Shown piece by piece: positions 1-6,865 of a stretch of DNA of 32,880 bases. This DNA is from JAKFWI01 sp031398975 (GTDB taxonomy: Bacteria > Pseudomonadota > Alphaproteobacteria > Caulobacterales > Aquidulcibacteraceae): assembly GCA_031398975.1 (NCBI GenBank), contig JANNOI010000017.1:1-32880 (forward strand). Direction: 5' to 3'. The notes beneath the pieces were generated by a model. It worked only from the letters and a program-made list of their open reading frames with translations. It had not been told where the DNA came from and ran no database searches. Numbering within the stretch: position 1 is the stretch's first letter; every line of letters starts with the position of its first letter. Position numbers and translations under genes: made by a program.

Positions 1-164
1 GCGCGCTCGCCCGCGAGCGTGGCGCCGAAGCTTTCAAAGCCCTGCGAAATGTCTTGCGGATCGCTGAGCACAGCGTCAGCGGCTTCGCGCATCACAGCTT
101 CTTCCGGCCTCGTGAAATAGCCGGCGACACCAGCGATAATCAAAAGCAACACAATCCATTTCAT
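1..164 (-). CDS. Small membrane-anchored protein, truncated at window start
   Basis: This reading frame starts at an ATG at 164 and runs off the left edge with no stop, so only about 54 residues are visible. A good GGAGG ribosome-binding sequence lies 8 bases upstream of the ATG. The protein opens with MKWIVLLLIIAGVAGYF, a short charged start followed by one hydrophobic stretch, so it is either a membrane anchor or an uncleaved signal peptide. After it comes a soluble, acidic segment. I do not recognise the family with certainty; small alphaproteobacterial proteins with a similar start exist, but I cannot name their function. It lies 69 bases downstream of the MmcQ-like gene on the same strand and has its own ribosome-binding site. 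Confidence 0.6.
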   Translation of the reverse strand, partial: MKWIVLLLIIAGVAGYFTRPEEAVMREAADAVLSDPQDISQGFESFGATLAGER

Positions 165-191
165 GTTCCGCGTCCTCCCAAGGGTTCCCCA

Positions 192-211
192 AGCGGCGGA
201 AGCTAGCCGCT
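192..211 (-). terminator. Small hairpin after the MmcQ-like gene
   Basis: A 6-bp inverted repeat (AGCGGC/GCCGCT, 8-base loop) lies 22 bases past the stop codon of the MmcQ-like gene, before the next gene on the same strand. No T-run follows, so a role in termination is only possible. Confidence 0.25.
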
Positions 212-233
212 ATTTCCTTCGCCCGGAAGCCGA

Positions 234-638
234 TCAGGGCGCTTTGCGGCGCTTGGGCGCTACAGGCGGGGCGAATGACGCCGAGAGTTTCTTCGGCGCC
301 ACGGCGCGCCAGCTCTCATCGAGATAATCGACAAGTTTGGCCATCGGCGGCTTGGCCTTGGCGGTAAAGCTGAACGACACCCAGCCCGAGCGGCCGAGCC
401 CATATTCAGTTGGTTTGGCGCCTTTGATGGCGAGCGCCTCTTCGTTGCGGAACGGCAGCTTCATCGAGCACGACCAGCCGCCCTCTTCGTCTTCGCTCAG
501 AAAGAGAAAAACCTTCTTGCCCGCAATCTTGAAGGCGCTGTGACCCCATGGAAAATCTTCAACTGTTTCAGGATAGCCGAGCGACGCTTTGCGCAGCGCC
601 TTAGCGTGCGCATTCTTGAGTTTGGCGGACGCGCTCAC
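234..638 (-). CDS. MmcQ/YjbR family protein
   Basis: A 134-residue protein of the MmcQ/YjbR family, small CyaY-like-fold proteins often described as possible DNA-binding proteins; no reaction is established. The family pattern is visible: an N-terminal helix (HAKALRKASLGYPETVEDFPWGH), then the strand K-I-A-G-K-K-V-F-L-F-L, a central strand W-S-C-S-M-K-L-P, and the segment Y-G-L-G-R-S-G-W-V followed by an ESWRAVAPKKL helix. I chose the GTG at 638 because it overlaps the stop codon of the Fe-S scaffold gene as GTGA, which suggests translational coupling, and because no ATG occurs before the conserved region. Its last residues are a lysine- and arginine-rich tail. Its codons look less GC-rich than those of the genes to its right. 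Confidence 0.85.
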   Translation of the reverse strand: MSASAKLKNAHAKALRKASLGYPETVEDFPWGHSAFKIAGKKVFLFLSEDEEGGWSCSMKLPFRNEEALAIKGAKPTEYGLGRSGWVSFSFTAKAKPPMAKLVDYLDESWRAVAPKKLSASFAPPVAPKRRKAP

Positions 639-1063
639 GCGGCTTTTTTCTGTGCTTGATCGAGGGCTTCGACGGCGGCGTCGAAGGCGAGCATGGTGGA
701 GGCGTGGCGGGGGGGATAATCGCGCACGCCCTGAAGGTGGCGCAGCTCCCAGAAGCGGCCTCCCGGGGGCGGGGCGCCCGCTTTTAGCATGGCGGAGAGC
801 GCGTCGCGCGCGTCGGCGATCTCCCCGGGCGTGGCGCCGATCGCGTTCTTGGCGAGGATGGCCGCGGCGGCCTGACCCAGCGCACACGCTTGCGCATCCA
901 CCCCGATCGCGGCCACGCGGCCCTCCGCGAGGCGCACGTCCACCTGCACTACCGATCCGCACACCCGGCTCACCCGCACGGCCGAACCGTCCGGCGCGGC
1001 GAGCCGGCCCGCATGCTCGATATCGGCGGCGAGCTCCAGGATGCGCGGGTGATAAAGCTCCAT
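635..1063 (-). CDS. IscU/NifU-like iron-sulfur cluster scaffold
   Basis: This 142-residue protein belongs to the alphaproteobacterial branch of the IscU/NifU N-terminal family, on which Fe-S clusters are thought to be assembled in the cytoplasm. Two of the three classical cluster-binding cysteines are present, C35 (in RVCGS) and C60 (in ACALGQ). At the third site, where IscU has H-C, this protein reads R-H-A-S, so the cysteine is replaced by alanine; related alphaproteobacterial proteins appear to share this change. The ATG at 1063 gives the start typical of relatives (MELYHPRILEL); a GTG at 1072 in the same frame is an alternative. No isc or suf partner genes lie nearby. The stop overlaps the GTG start of the MmcQ-like gene. 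Confidence 0.85.
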   Translation of the reverse strand: MELYHPRILELAADIEHAGRLAAPDGSAVRVSRVCGSVVQVDVRLAEGRVAAIGVDAQACALGQAAAAILAKNAIGATPGEIADARDALSAMLKAGAPPPGGRFWELRHLQGVRDYPPRHASTMLAFDAAVEALDQAQKKAA

Positions 1064-1087
1064 GGCCCTCACATAGGCGCACGCGCC

Positions 1088-1567
1088 CTAGCCGCCTAGG
1101 AGATCGTCGCCGCCGCAGCTCTTGTCGTAGAGGCCCCGCACCCGCGCCAGCGTCTGCTTGGCGCCGTCATCGTCGAAGAGGTGCACCTGGAAGGTGTGCT
1201 TGCAGCCCTCCGCCTTCACCACCCGGCGGCAGACCTGGTCCGGCGGGTCCCCCGCGCCGGGGCGCGGGCGGGCGCAGGCGAATTTGTTGGCTTCGAGATC
1301 GGCGAGCGCGGGGGCCATCGGCGCGCCCGACGCGTAGCGGCGCGCGACGCTTGCGGAGAAGGCGGCGAGCGTCCGCGCCTCGGTTTCGGTGGCGTACTCG
1401 CCGAGCTCGATCGGGCGGGCGGGCAGCGCTTCCGCGCCCGCGGCGGGCCGGGCCGGCGGGGGTCCGGCGGGGCCCGGCGCGCAGGCGGCGAGGCCCAGCG
1501 CTGCGCACAACACCGCGCTTAACGCCCAGTTGGGCGGCGCCAGGCGCGAAAGGGGCGGCGCGCCCAT
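1088..1567 (-). CDS. Predicted lipoprotein with conserved cysteines, unknown function
   Basis: A 159-residue predicted lipoprotein. The hydrophobic signal segment ends in a lipobox (LGLAAC) with the modified cysteine at position 29, followed by a proline- and alanine-rich linker (about residues 30-50). The mature part carries four more cysteines (FACARP, QVCRR, EGCKH, KSCGG), which could form two disulfides in the periplasm. I do not recognise the domain. The gene starts 3 bases after the stop of the preceding lipoprotein gene and ends 24 bases before the Fe-S scaffold gene, so the four genes from 2242 to 234 are probably co-transcribed. Confidence 0.75.
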   Translation of the reverse strand: MGAPPLSRLAPPNWALSAVLCAALGLAACAPGPAGPPPARPAAGAEALPARPIELGEYATETEARTLAAFSASVARRYASGAPMAPALADLEANKFACARPRPGAGDPPDQVCRRVVKAEGCKHTFQVHLFDDDGAKQTLARVRGLYDKSCGGDDLLGG

Positions 1568-1570
1568 CGC

Positions 1571-2242
1571 TCAGCCGCCGGCGTCGACGCGGAAGCGCTT
1601 GCCTTCGCGGTTGAACGCCAATTGCTCCGGCGTTAGGTCGAAGCCCACCAGCACCTCGAAATTGGCCCCCGAGATCGTCTCGTTGGCGCGCGGGATGATG
1701 ATCTTTTCGAACACTTCCGAGCCCGAGACGCGGTCCGCGCCGGGGGGAAAGCGCACCTCGATATCGAAATATTGCTTGGCTAGCGGGGCGACGTCCAGCC
1801 GCGTGACCGCCACCCAATAGCGGTAGGTGTGGACCTGCCCCTCCGCCATGGGCCCGCGCCCGAACGCCATGTCGATCTGCAGCGCGAGCTCGATCGGCTC
1901 CCCGCCCACATAGCGGCATAAGCCGCGCACGCCGCGCATCTCGGCGGTGTAGCCTACGCTCGCGAAGCGCTCCTCGGGCTGCTTGAACTCCACCACGCGC
2001 GCGGCGTCGTACAGCACGCCCATGATCGGGCACGGGCCGGCATTGGGCACGTTGGATCCCGCGCCGAGCAGGCGGGCGAAAAAACCGGGGCTCTCCTGGG
2101 GGCCGCCGGGCGCCTGCGCGCCGGCCTCGGGCGCGCCAGCGCCAGGGGGGGGCCGGTCTCCGCCGGAGGCGCAGGCCGCCAGCGGCAGCGCCAGCGCCGC
2201 CACGCCCGCCTTCACCGCGTACCCGATCGTGGCGCGCATCAT
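1571..2242 (-). CDS. Predicted lipoprotein, unknown function
   Basis: A 223-residue predicted lipoprotein. A short hydrophobic signal (AGVAALALPLAAC) ends in a lipobox with the cysteine at position 24, then a glycine-, proline- and alanine-rich linker to about residue 50. The rest is a soluble domain with several beta-strand-like stretches and three cysteines beyond the lipobox one. I do not recognise the family; proteins like this are conserved in alphaproteobacteria without a known role. Two ATGs lie in a row (2242 and 2239); an AAGG motif sits 4 bases from the first and 7 from the second. It is the first gene of the leftward run and is divergent from ispH. Confidence 0.75.
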   Translation of the reverse strand: MMRATIGYAVKAGVAALALPLAACASGGDRPPPGAGAPEAGAQAPGGPQESPGFFARLLGAGSNVPNAGPCPIMGVLYDAARVVEFKQPEERFASVGYTAEMRGVRGLCRYVGGEPIELALQIDMAFGRGPMAEGQVHTYRYWVAVTRLDVAPLAKQYFDIEVRFPPGADRVSGSEVFEKIIIPRANETISGANFEVLVGFDLTPEQLAFNREGKRFRVDAGG

Positions 2243-2312
2243 TAAGCCTTTTCAGAAAGCGGCCGGGAAAAAGTGCTGGGGCGTCCGCAATCGCCGTGAG
2301 GCGTGATACAGC

Positions 2313-2348
2313 CGCACAGCCGGCCTCGCAATCGCGCGCGGCTGTGCG
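2313..2348 (+). promoter_or_regulatory. Leader hairpin just before ispH
   Basis: A perfect 9-bp inverted repeat (CGCACAGCC/GGCTGTGCG) encloses an 18-base loop and ends 1 base before the GGAG that serves as the likely ribosome-binding site of ispH. Its position suggests an mRNA leader structure. It would lie in coding sequence if ispH started at the GTG at 2296 instead. Confidence 0.4.
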
Positions 2349-2364
2349 CGGAGCCGCGCTTGCG

Positions 2365-3318
2365 ATGTCGTCATCCCAGAAGCCCCCCCTGGACATTCTC
2401 CTCGCGGCCCCGCGCGGCTTCTGCGCCGGCGTCGACCGCGCGATCCAGATCGTGGAGCAGGCCTTGGACAAATGGGGCGCGCCCGTCTTCGTGCGCCACG
2501 AGATCGTCCACAACCGCCACGTGGTGGAGCGCCTGGAGCGGCTGGGGGCGGTGTTCGTGGAGGAATTGGACGAGTGCCCGAGCGACCGCCCGGTTGTGTT
2601 CTCCGCCCATGGGGTGCCGAAATCGGTGCCGGCGGAGGCCGAGCGGCGGGCGATGATCTATGTCGACGCCACCTGCCCGCTCGTTTCGAAGGTGCATGTG
2701 GAGGCCGAACGGCGCTTCCGCGAGGGCTTTGAGATCGTGCTGATAGGCCATGCCGGCCATCCCGAGGTGATCGGCACGCTGGGCCAATTGCCGCCCGGCG
2801 CGGTGGCCCTGATCGAGACCGAAGAGGACGCCGCGACCTTCGTCCCCAAGGACCGCGAAAACCTGGCGCTCGTGACCCAGACCACCCTGTCGGTGGACGA
2901 CACCGCCGCCATCGCCGCGATCCTGCGCGCGCGCTTCCCCGCGATCGTCGCGCCCCACAAAGAGGACATCTGCTACGCCACCACCAACCGCCAGGAGGCG
3001 ATCAAGGCGCTGGCGGGAGAGGCCCAGATCGTGTTCGTGATCGGGGCGGCCAATTCCTCCAATTCGGTGCGCCTCGTGGAGGTGGCCCGGCGCGCGGGCG
3101 CGCCCGCGGCGGTGCTGCTTGCGTCGGTGGAGGCGCTCGACTGGCGCCTGCTCGAGGGCGTCTCCACGATCGGCCTCTCGGCCGGCGCCTCCGCCCCGGA
3201 GGACCTGGTGGAGGGCTTCATCGCCGCCCTTTCAGAGCGCTACGAGACGCGGGTGCGCGAGGTGCGCGTGACCGAGGAATCCGTGATCTTCAAGCTGCCC
3301 CGCATCCTGGCTGTGTGA
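2365..3318 (+). CDS. ispH: 4-hydroxy-3-methylbut-2-enyl diphosphate reductase
   Basis: IspH (LytB) catalyses the last step of the MEP isoprenoid pathway, reducing HMBPP to isopentenyl and dimethylallyl diphosphate in the cytoplasm with a [4Fe-4S] cluster. The three cluster cysteines are visible: C20 in APRGFCAGVDRA, then DATCPLV, and DICYATTNRQ near residue 210. The substrate-binding histidines appear in HEIVHN and GHAGHPE, and the conserved SSNSVRLVEVA motif follows. The ATG at 2365 gives 317 residues, the usual length; a GTG at 2296 would add 23 residues unlike the family. GGAG lies 11 bases upstream, a wide spacing. Its stop overlaps the thrB start (TGATG), so the two are likely coupled. 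Confidence 0.97.
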   Translation: MSSSQKPPLDILLAAPRGFCAGVDRAIQIVEQALDKWGAPVFVRHEIVHNRHVVERLERLGAVFVEELDECPSDRPVVFSAHGVPKSVPAEAERRAMIYVDATCPLVSKVHVEAERRFREGFEIVLIGHAGHPEVIGTLGQLPPGAVALIETEEDAATFVPKDRENLALVTQTTLSVDDTAAIAAILRARFPAIVAPHKEDICYATTNRQEAIKALAGEAQIVFVIGAANSSNSVRLVEVARRAGAPAAVLLASVEALDWRLLEGVSTIGLSAGASAPEDLVEGFIAALSERYETRVREVRVTEESVIFKLPRILAV

Positions 3319-4274
3319 TGGCCGTCTATACCGACCTCAGCGACGAGGACCTGAACGCCCTGCTCGCCCAGTACGATCTGGGCCGGGCGCGGTCGTTGAA
3401 AGGCATCGCCGAGGGGGTGGAGAATTCGAACTTCCTGCTCGAGACCGAAGCCGGGCGGTTCATCCTCACGCTCTACGAAAAGCGCGTGAACCCCGCCGAT
3501 CTGCCCTTCTTCATGGCGGTGATGGAGCGGCTGGCGGGGGCGGGCTTTCCTGCGCCGCGGCCCATGCCCACGCGCGGGGGCGCCCGCCTCGCGCAGGCGC
3601 GCGGCAAGCCCGCCGCGATCGTCACCTTCCTCGACGGGGTGTCCCCGCGCCGGCCGGGGGCGGGGCAGTGCCGCGCCATCGGGGCGAGCCTCGCGACCTT
3701 GCATAAGACCCTGGCCGATTTCCCTGGCCGGCGCGCCAACAGCCTCGGGCCCTCCGCCTGGGCGGGCCTGATCACGCCGCGCTTGGGCCTCGCCGAACAG
3801 CTGCGCCCGGGGCTCGCCGCCGCGGTCGCGGCCGATCTTGGCGAGATCGGCGATTGGCGCTCCGCCCTGCCGCAAGGCGTGATCCACGCCGACCTCTTCC
3901 CAGACAACGCCCTGTTCCTCGGCGACGCCGTAGGCGGGGTGATCGATTTCTATTTCGCCTGCACCGATGCGCTCGCCTACGACGTCGCGGTGTGCCTCAA
4001 CGCATGGTGCTTCGAGCCGCGCGGGGAATACAACATCACGAAGGGGGCGGCGCTGCTGGCGGGGTATACAAGCGTGCGCCCGCTAAGCCCCGCAGAGATC
4101 GAGGCGCTGCCAGCGCTGGCGCGGGGCGCGGCGCTGCGCTTTTTCGCGACCCGCCTGGCGGACTGGGCCGAGACCCCGCCCGGGGCGATGGTCCGCCCCA
4201 AGGACCCGCTTGAATACGCCGACAAGCTCGATTTCCACCGCCGCGCCCGCCGCGCCGCCGATTACGGGGCGTGA
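3318..4274 (+). CDS. thrB: Homoserine kinase
   Basis: ThrB phosphorylates homoserine in threonine synthesis, using ATP. This 318-residue protein is the aminoglycoside-phosphotransferase-like type found in alphaproteobacteria and Pseudomonas, not the GHMP type of E. coli. Visible landmarks are the N-terminal GIAEGVENSNFLL loop, the catalytic loop HADLFPDN (H190, D192, N197) and the metal-binding IDFYF just after it. The ATG at 3318 overlaps the ispH stop. The 3' end overlaps the end of the convergent Uma2-family gene by 13 bases. ispH-thrB-rnhA is a familiar order in this group; thrC, the next step of the pathway, lies 6.5 kb away within a different unit. Confidence 0.94.
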   Translation: MAVYTDLSDEDLNALLAQYDLGRARSLKGIAEGVENSNFLLETEAGRFILTLYEKRVNPADLPFFMAVMERLAGAGFPAPRPMPTRGGARLAQARGKPAAIVTFLDGVSPRRPGAGQCRAIGASLATLHKTLADFPGRRANSLGPSAWAGLITPRLGLAEQLRPGLAAAVAADLGEIGDWRSALPQGVIHADLFPDNALFLGDAVGGVIDFYFACTDALAYDVAVCLNAWCFEPRGEYNITKGAALLAGYTSVRPLSPAEIEALPALARGAALRFFATRLADWAETPPGAMVRPKDPLEYADKLDFHRRARRAADYGA

Positions 4275-4843
4275 GCGGGGGCCTTGCCGGCGGGCCGGGC
4301 GATGTCTTTGAAGATTTCCGTGATCGGAATGTCCACGCCGAGCTCCAGGAGCGCCAGGCGCGCGCCGGGCCCCCGCACCCAACGGTCCCGCCAGCCTTCG
4401 CCCGCGCGCGAGAACACCAGCATGCGCGGCGCGTCCTGATCGAACAGCACCAGATAGCGCAAGGTGGTGAGCCGCTTGTACTCCTCCACCCGCGCCACGC
4501 GCTCCATCACATCGCCCCCGGCCGGGGTGATTTCCAGAATGGCGAGCGGGGCGTCCGCATTCGCCGCGCGCGGGGTGCGCACGCCCACCACCACGTCGGG
4601 CTTGCGCACGCACTGGCCGTCCTCGGTGACGATGGCGCAATCGGTGCGCGCGGGGCTATCGCCCACGCCCACCAGGCGGGCGTTGAGCGCGGCGACGAGA
4701 TTGCGGATGAGGCGCTTGCGCCGCAGCGGTGCGGTGATGCGCAGCGGCGCGGGCACCCCGCGCGCCAATTCCCAGCGCACCGCGCGCTTCATGTCCCATG
4801 CCGCGAATTCCGCGGCGCTCATGCGCGTTCCGATGTCGGCCAT
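4262..4843 (-). CDS. Uma2 family (DUF820) putative nuclease-like protein
   Basis: A 193-residue protein of the Uma2/DUF820 family, which has a PD-(D/E)XK nuclease fold; the biological role of these proteins is unknown. The fold's signature is visible: KPDVVVG (D83), then LAILEITP (E104), followed by a helix ending in EEYKRLTTLRYLVLFD. The lysine normally found in that helix is not obviously in place (the stretch reads ERVARVEEYKR), so activity is uncertain. The ATG at 4843 has GGTGGAG 7 bases upstream. The gene is inserted convergently between thrB and rnhA; such genes are often multicopy in cyanobacteria and scattered in others, but only one copy is seen here. Confidence 0.8.
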   Translation of the reverse strand: MADIGTRMSAAEFAAWDMKRAVRWELARGVPAPLRITAPLRRKRLIRNLVAALNARLVGVGDSPARTDCAIVTEDGQCVRKPDVVVGVRTPRAANADAPLAILEITPAGGDVMERVARVEEYKRLTTLRYLVLFDQDAPRMLVFSRAGEGWRDRWVRGPGARLALLELGVDIPITEIFKDIARPAGKAPAHAP

Positions 4844-4905
4844 CGACAGTCTCCACCGCTGCAAGCCCATACCCCGCTCTACCGAGACTCGGCTATTACC
4901 GCGCA

Positions 4906-5352
4906 ATGAGCAATGCTGTTCGCATCTGGACCGACGGCGCCTGCAGCGGCAATCCCGGTCCCGGGGGCTGGGGCGCGGTGCTGATGGCGGGCGGGACGGT
5001 GCGCGAATTGTCCGGCGCGGAGCCCGCGACCACCAATAATCGCATGGAGCTGATGGGCGCGATCGCCGCGCTCGAGGCGCTGACGCGCGGTTGCGCGGTA
5101 GTCCTGCACACCGACAGCCAGTACGTAAAGAACGGCATGACGCAATGGCTGGCCGGCTGGAAGCGCAAGGGCTGGCGCACGGCCGCCGGCGGGCCGGTGG
5201 CTAACGCCGATCTCTGGCGCCGGCTCGAGGCGGCGGCCGCGCCCCACACGATCGAGTGGCGCTGGGTGAAGGGCCATGCGGGGGACCCGATGAACGAACG
5301 CGCCGACGCGCTGGCCCGCGCCGCGATCCAGGCGCTTCTCAAGGCCTCCTGA
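4906..5352 (+). CDS. rnhA: Ribonuclease HI
   Basis: RNase HI cuts the RNA strand of RNA-DNA hybrids, for example at Okazaki primers and R-loops. All active-site residues fall at the canonical numbers: D10 (WTDGACSGNPG), E48 (NNRMEL), D70 (HTDSQ), H124 (KGHAGD) and D134 (ERADALA). The length of 148 residues is normal. The ATG at 4906 has no clear ribosome-binding site in front of it, so the mRNA may be short-leadered. The gene is divergent from the Uma2-family gene and ends 6 bases before the convergent NfeD gene. Confidence 0.97.
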   Translation: MSNAVRIWTDGACSGNPGPGGWGAVLMAGGTVRELSGAEPATTNNRMELMGAIAALEALTRGCAVVLHTDSQYVKNGMTQWLAGWKRKGWRTAAGGPVANADLWRRLEAAAAPHTIEWRWVKGHAGDPMNERADALARAAIQALLKAS

Positions 5353-5358
5353 AGGCGG

Positions 5359-5826
5359 TCAAGCCCTGCGGGCGACCTTCAGCGTCGCCCCGTCCACGCC
5401 CGCGACGGCCACTTCTTCGCCGGCGGCGAAGGCTTCCGCGCCGGTGGCCCGCCATGTCGTGTCCCCCAGCCGCACCCGCCCGACCCCGCCGACGAACGCG
5501 GCCTCCACCAGGGCGGTCTGGCCGATCAATTGCGCGCCGCGCTCGTTCAGCCCGTCGCCGCCTTCCGTCTGAGACAGCCACCGGCCCCGGACATAGCGCC
5601 GCCCCGTCAAGGTCAGCGCGATCGTCAGGCCGGCGAAGGCGGCGAGCTCCACGGGCCAGCTCAAACCCGGGGCCAGGAACGAACCCACCGCCACCAGCGC
5701 AGCGGCCGCCGCGGGCCAGAGCAGATAGGAGGTGCCGGTCGCGATCTCGGCCACCAGCAGGATGAGCGCCAGCGCGAGCCAATGCCAGGGCTGGGCTTGG
5801 GCCAGCAGCGCAACAGCCGCGTTCAT
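5359..5826 (-). CDS. NfeD-like membrane protein
   Basis: A 155-residue NfeD-family protein. NfeD proteins pair with SPFH (stomatin-like) proteins in the membrane and are thought to help membrane quality control. The N-terminal half is hydrophobic, with about three membrane segments (WLALALILLVAEIATG, LLWPAAAAALVAVGSFL, LAAFAGLTIALTL). The C-terminal half (about residues 90-155) is the typical OB-fold domain, with the segments LIGQTALVE, GRVRLGDTTW and AGEEVAVAGVDGATLKV. The ATG at 5826 overlaps the stop of the SPFH gene as ATGA, which fits the known gene pairing and suggests coupled translation. Confidence 0.93.
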   Translation of the reverse strand: MNAAVALLAQAQPWHWLALALILLVAEIATGTSYLLWPAAAAALVAVGSFLAPGLSWPVELAAFAGLTIALTLTGRRYVRGRWLSQTEGGDGLNERGAQLIGQTALVEAAFVGGVGRVRLGDTTWRATGAEAFAAGEEVAVAGVDGATLKVARRA

Positions 5827-6791
5827 GGCGCAGACCACGGCTGGCCGCGGCTCCCGCCGTCTGGGCCAGGCGGCGGGGTGCGCGGGCCGCCTTTGGGGGT
5901 GTCGGTGAGGATTTTCACCCCCTCCACCAGCCCGACAAGACCGGCTAGGTCGGCGGGGATGATCAAGGTGCGCTGCTGGGGTGAGGCGGCGAGCTGGGCG
6001 AACGCCTCGATGTATTTCTGGCCGAGGAAGTAATTGATGGCGTTCACGTCTCCGGAAGCGATCGCGTCCGACACCATGGTCGTGGCCTTGGCCTCAGCCT
6101 CGGCGGTGCGCTCGCGCGCCTCGGCGTCCCGGAACGCGGCTTCGCGGCGGCCCTCCGCCTCCAGGATCGCCGATTGCTTGGCCCCCTCCGCGCGCAGGAT
6201 GGAGGCTTGCCGATCCCCCTCCGCGGTGAGGATTTCGGCGCGCTTGACACGCTCGGCCTTCATCTGGCGGGCCATGGCTTCGTTGATATCGGCTGGCGGG
6301 GTCAGGTCCTTGATCTCGATGCGGGTGACTTTCACCCCCCAGGGATGGGTGGCGGCGTCGATCACGCCGAGCAGGCGGGCGTTGATCGCATCGCGCTGGG
6401 AGAGCGTCTCGTCGAGCTCCATCGCGCCGACAACGGTGCGCAGATTGGTCATGGCCAGATTGATGATCGCGAGGTTGAGATTCTCCACCTCATAGGCGGC
6501 GCGCGCCGCGTCTATCACCTGGATGAAGACCACCGCGTCGCAGGTGACGATCGCGTTGTCGCGCGTGATCACCTCCTGGCGCGGCACGTCGAGCACCGTC
6601 TCCATCATCGACAGCTTGCGCCCGACGCGGTCGATGAACGGGGTGAGGAAGGAGATGCCGGGCTTCAGCGTGCGGGTGTAGCGGCCGAAGCGCTCCACCG
6701 TCCATTGCCTACCCTGCGGCACCACCTTGATGACGCTCATGACGATCGCGACCGCGAGCACCACGAGCGCGACGATGACGATTTCCTGCAT
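5823..6791 (-). CDS. SPFH/Band 7 (stomatin-like, QmcA-type) membrane protein
   Basis: A 322-residue SPFH-domain protein of the stomatin/QmcA type. It has one N-terminal membrane segment (IVIVALVVLAVAIVMSVI), the SPFH domain start (VPQGRQWTVERFGRYTRTL, PGISFLTPFIDRV), the conserved DVPRQEVITRDN, and a long alanine- and glutamate-rich helical region (about residues 175-255) that should form a coiled coil in ring-like oligomers. The C-terminal tail is rich in proline and glycine. With the overlapping NfeD gene it forms the classic two-gene unit of membrane-organising proteins. The gene follows the peroxiredoxin gene on the same strand but is separated from it by a strong hairpin. Confidence 0.94.
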   Translation of the reverse strand: MQEIVIVALVVLAVAIVMSVIKVVPQGRQWTVERFGRYTRTLKPGISFLTPFIDRVGRKLSMMETVLDVPRQEVITRDNAIVTCDAVVFIQVIDAARAAYEVENLNLAIINLAMTNLRTVVGAMELDETLSQRDAINARLLGVIDAATHPWGVKVTRIEIKDLTPPADINEAMARQMKAERVKRAEILTAEGDRQASILRAEGAKQSAILEAEGRREAAFRDAEARERTAEAEAKATTMVSDAIASGDVNAINYFLGQKYIEAFAQLAASPQQRTLIIPADLAGLVGLVEGVKILTDTPKGGPRTPPPGPDGGSRGQPWSAP

Positions 6792-6819
6792 GCGATCCCC
6801 CCTTTATTGTAGCGCCGTA

Positions 6820-6860
6820 AAGCGCTTCCGGACCGGCGCCTGCGCGGTCCGGAAGCGCTT
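6820..6860 (-). terminator. 15-bp perfect hairpin between peroxiredoxin and SPFH genes
   Basis: The arms AAGCGCTTCCGGACC and GGTCCGGAAGCGCTT match over 15 bp with an 11-base loop. It starts 5 bases past the peroxiredoxin stop and ends 28 bases before the SPFH start. No T-run follows on the minus strand, so it may be a Rho-independent-like terminator of the GC-rich type, an mRNA stabiliser, or a repeated palindromic element. Confidence 0.6.
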
Positions 6861-6865
6861 CGCCG

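Noticed and set aside
589..1614. A 341-codon plus-strand frame
   Set aside because: Arginine- and proline-rich shadow of the Fe-S scaffold and lipoprotein genes.
2296..2364. GTG start for ispH
   Set aside because: No ribosome-binding site and adds 23 residues not found in the family.
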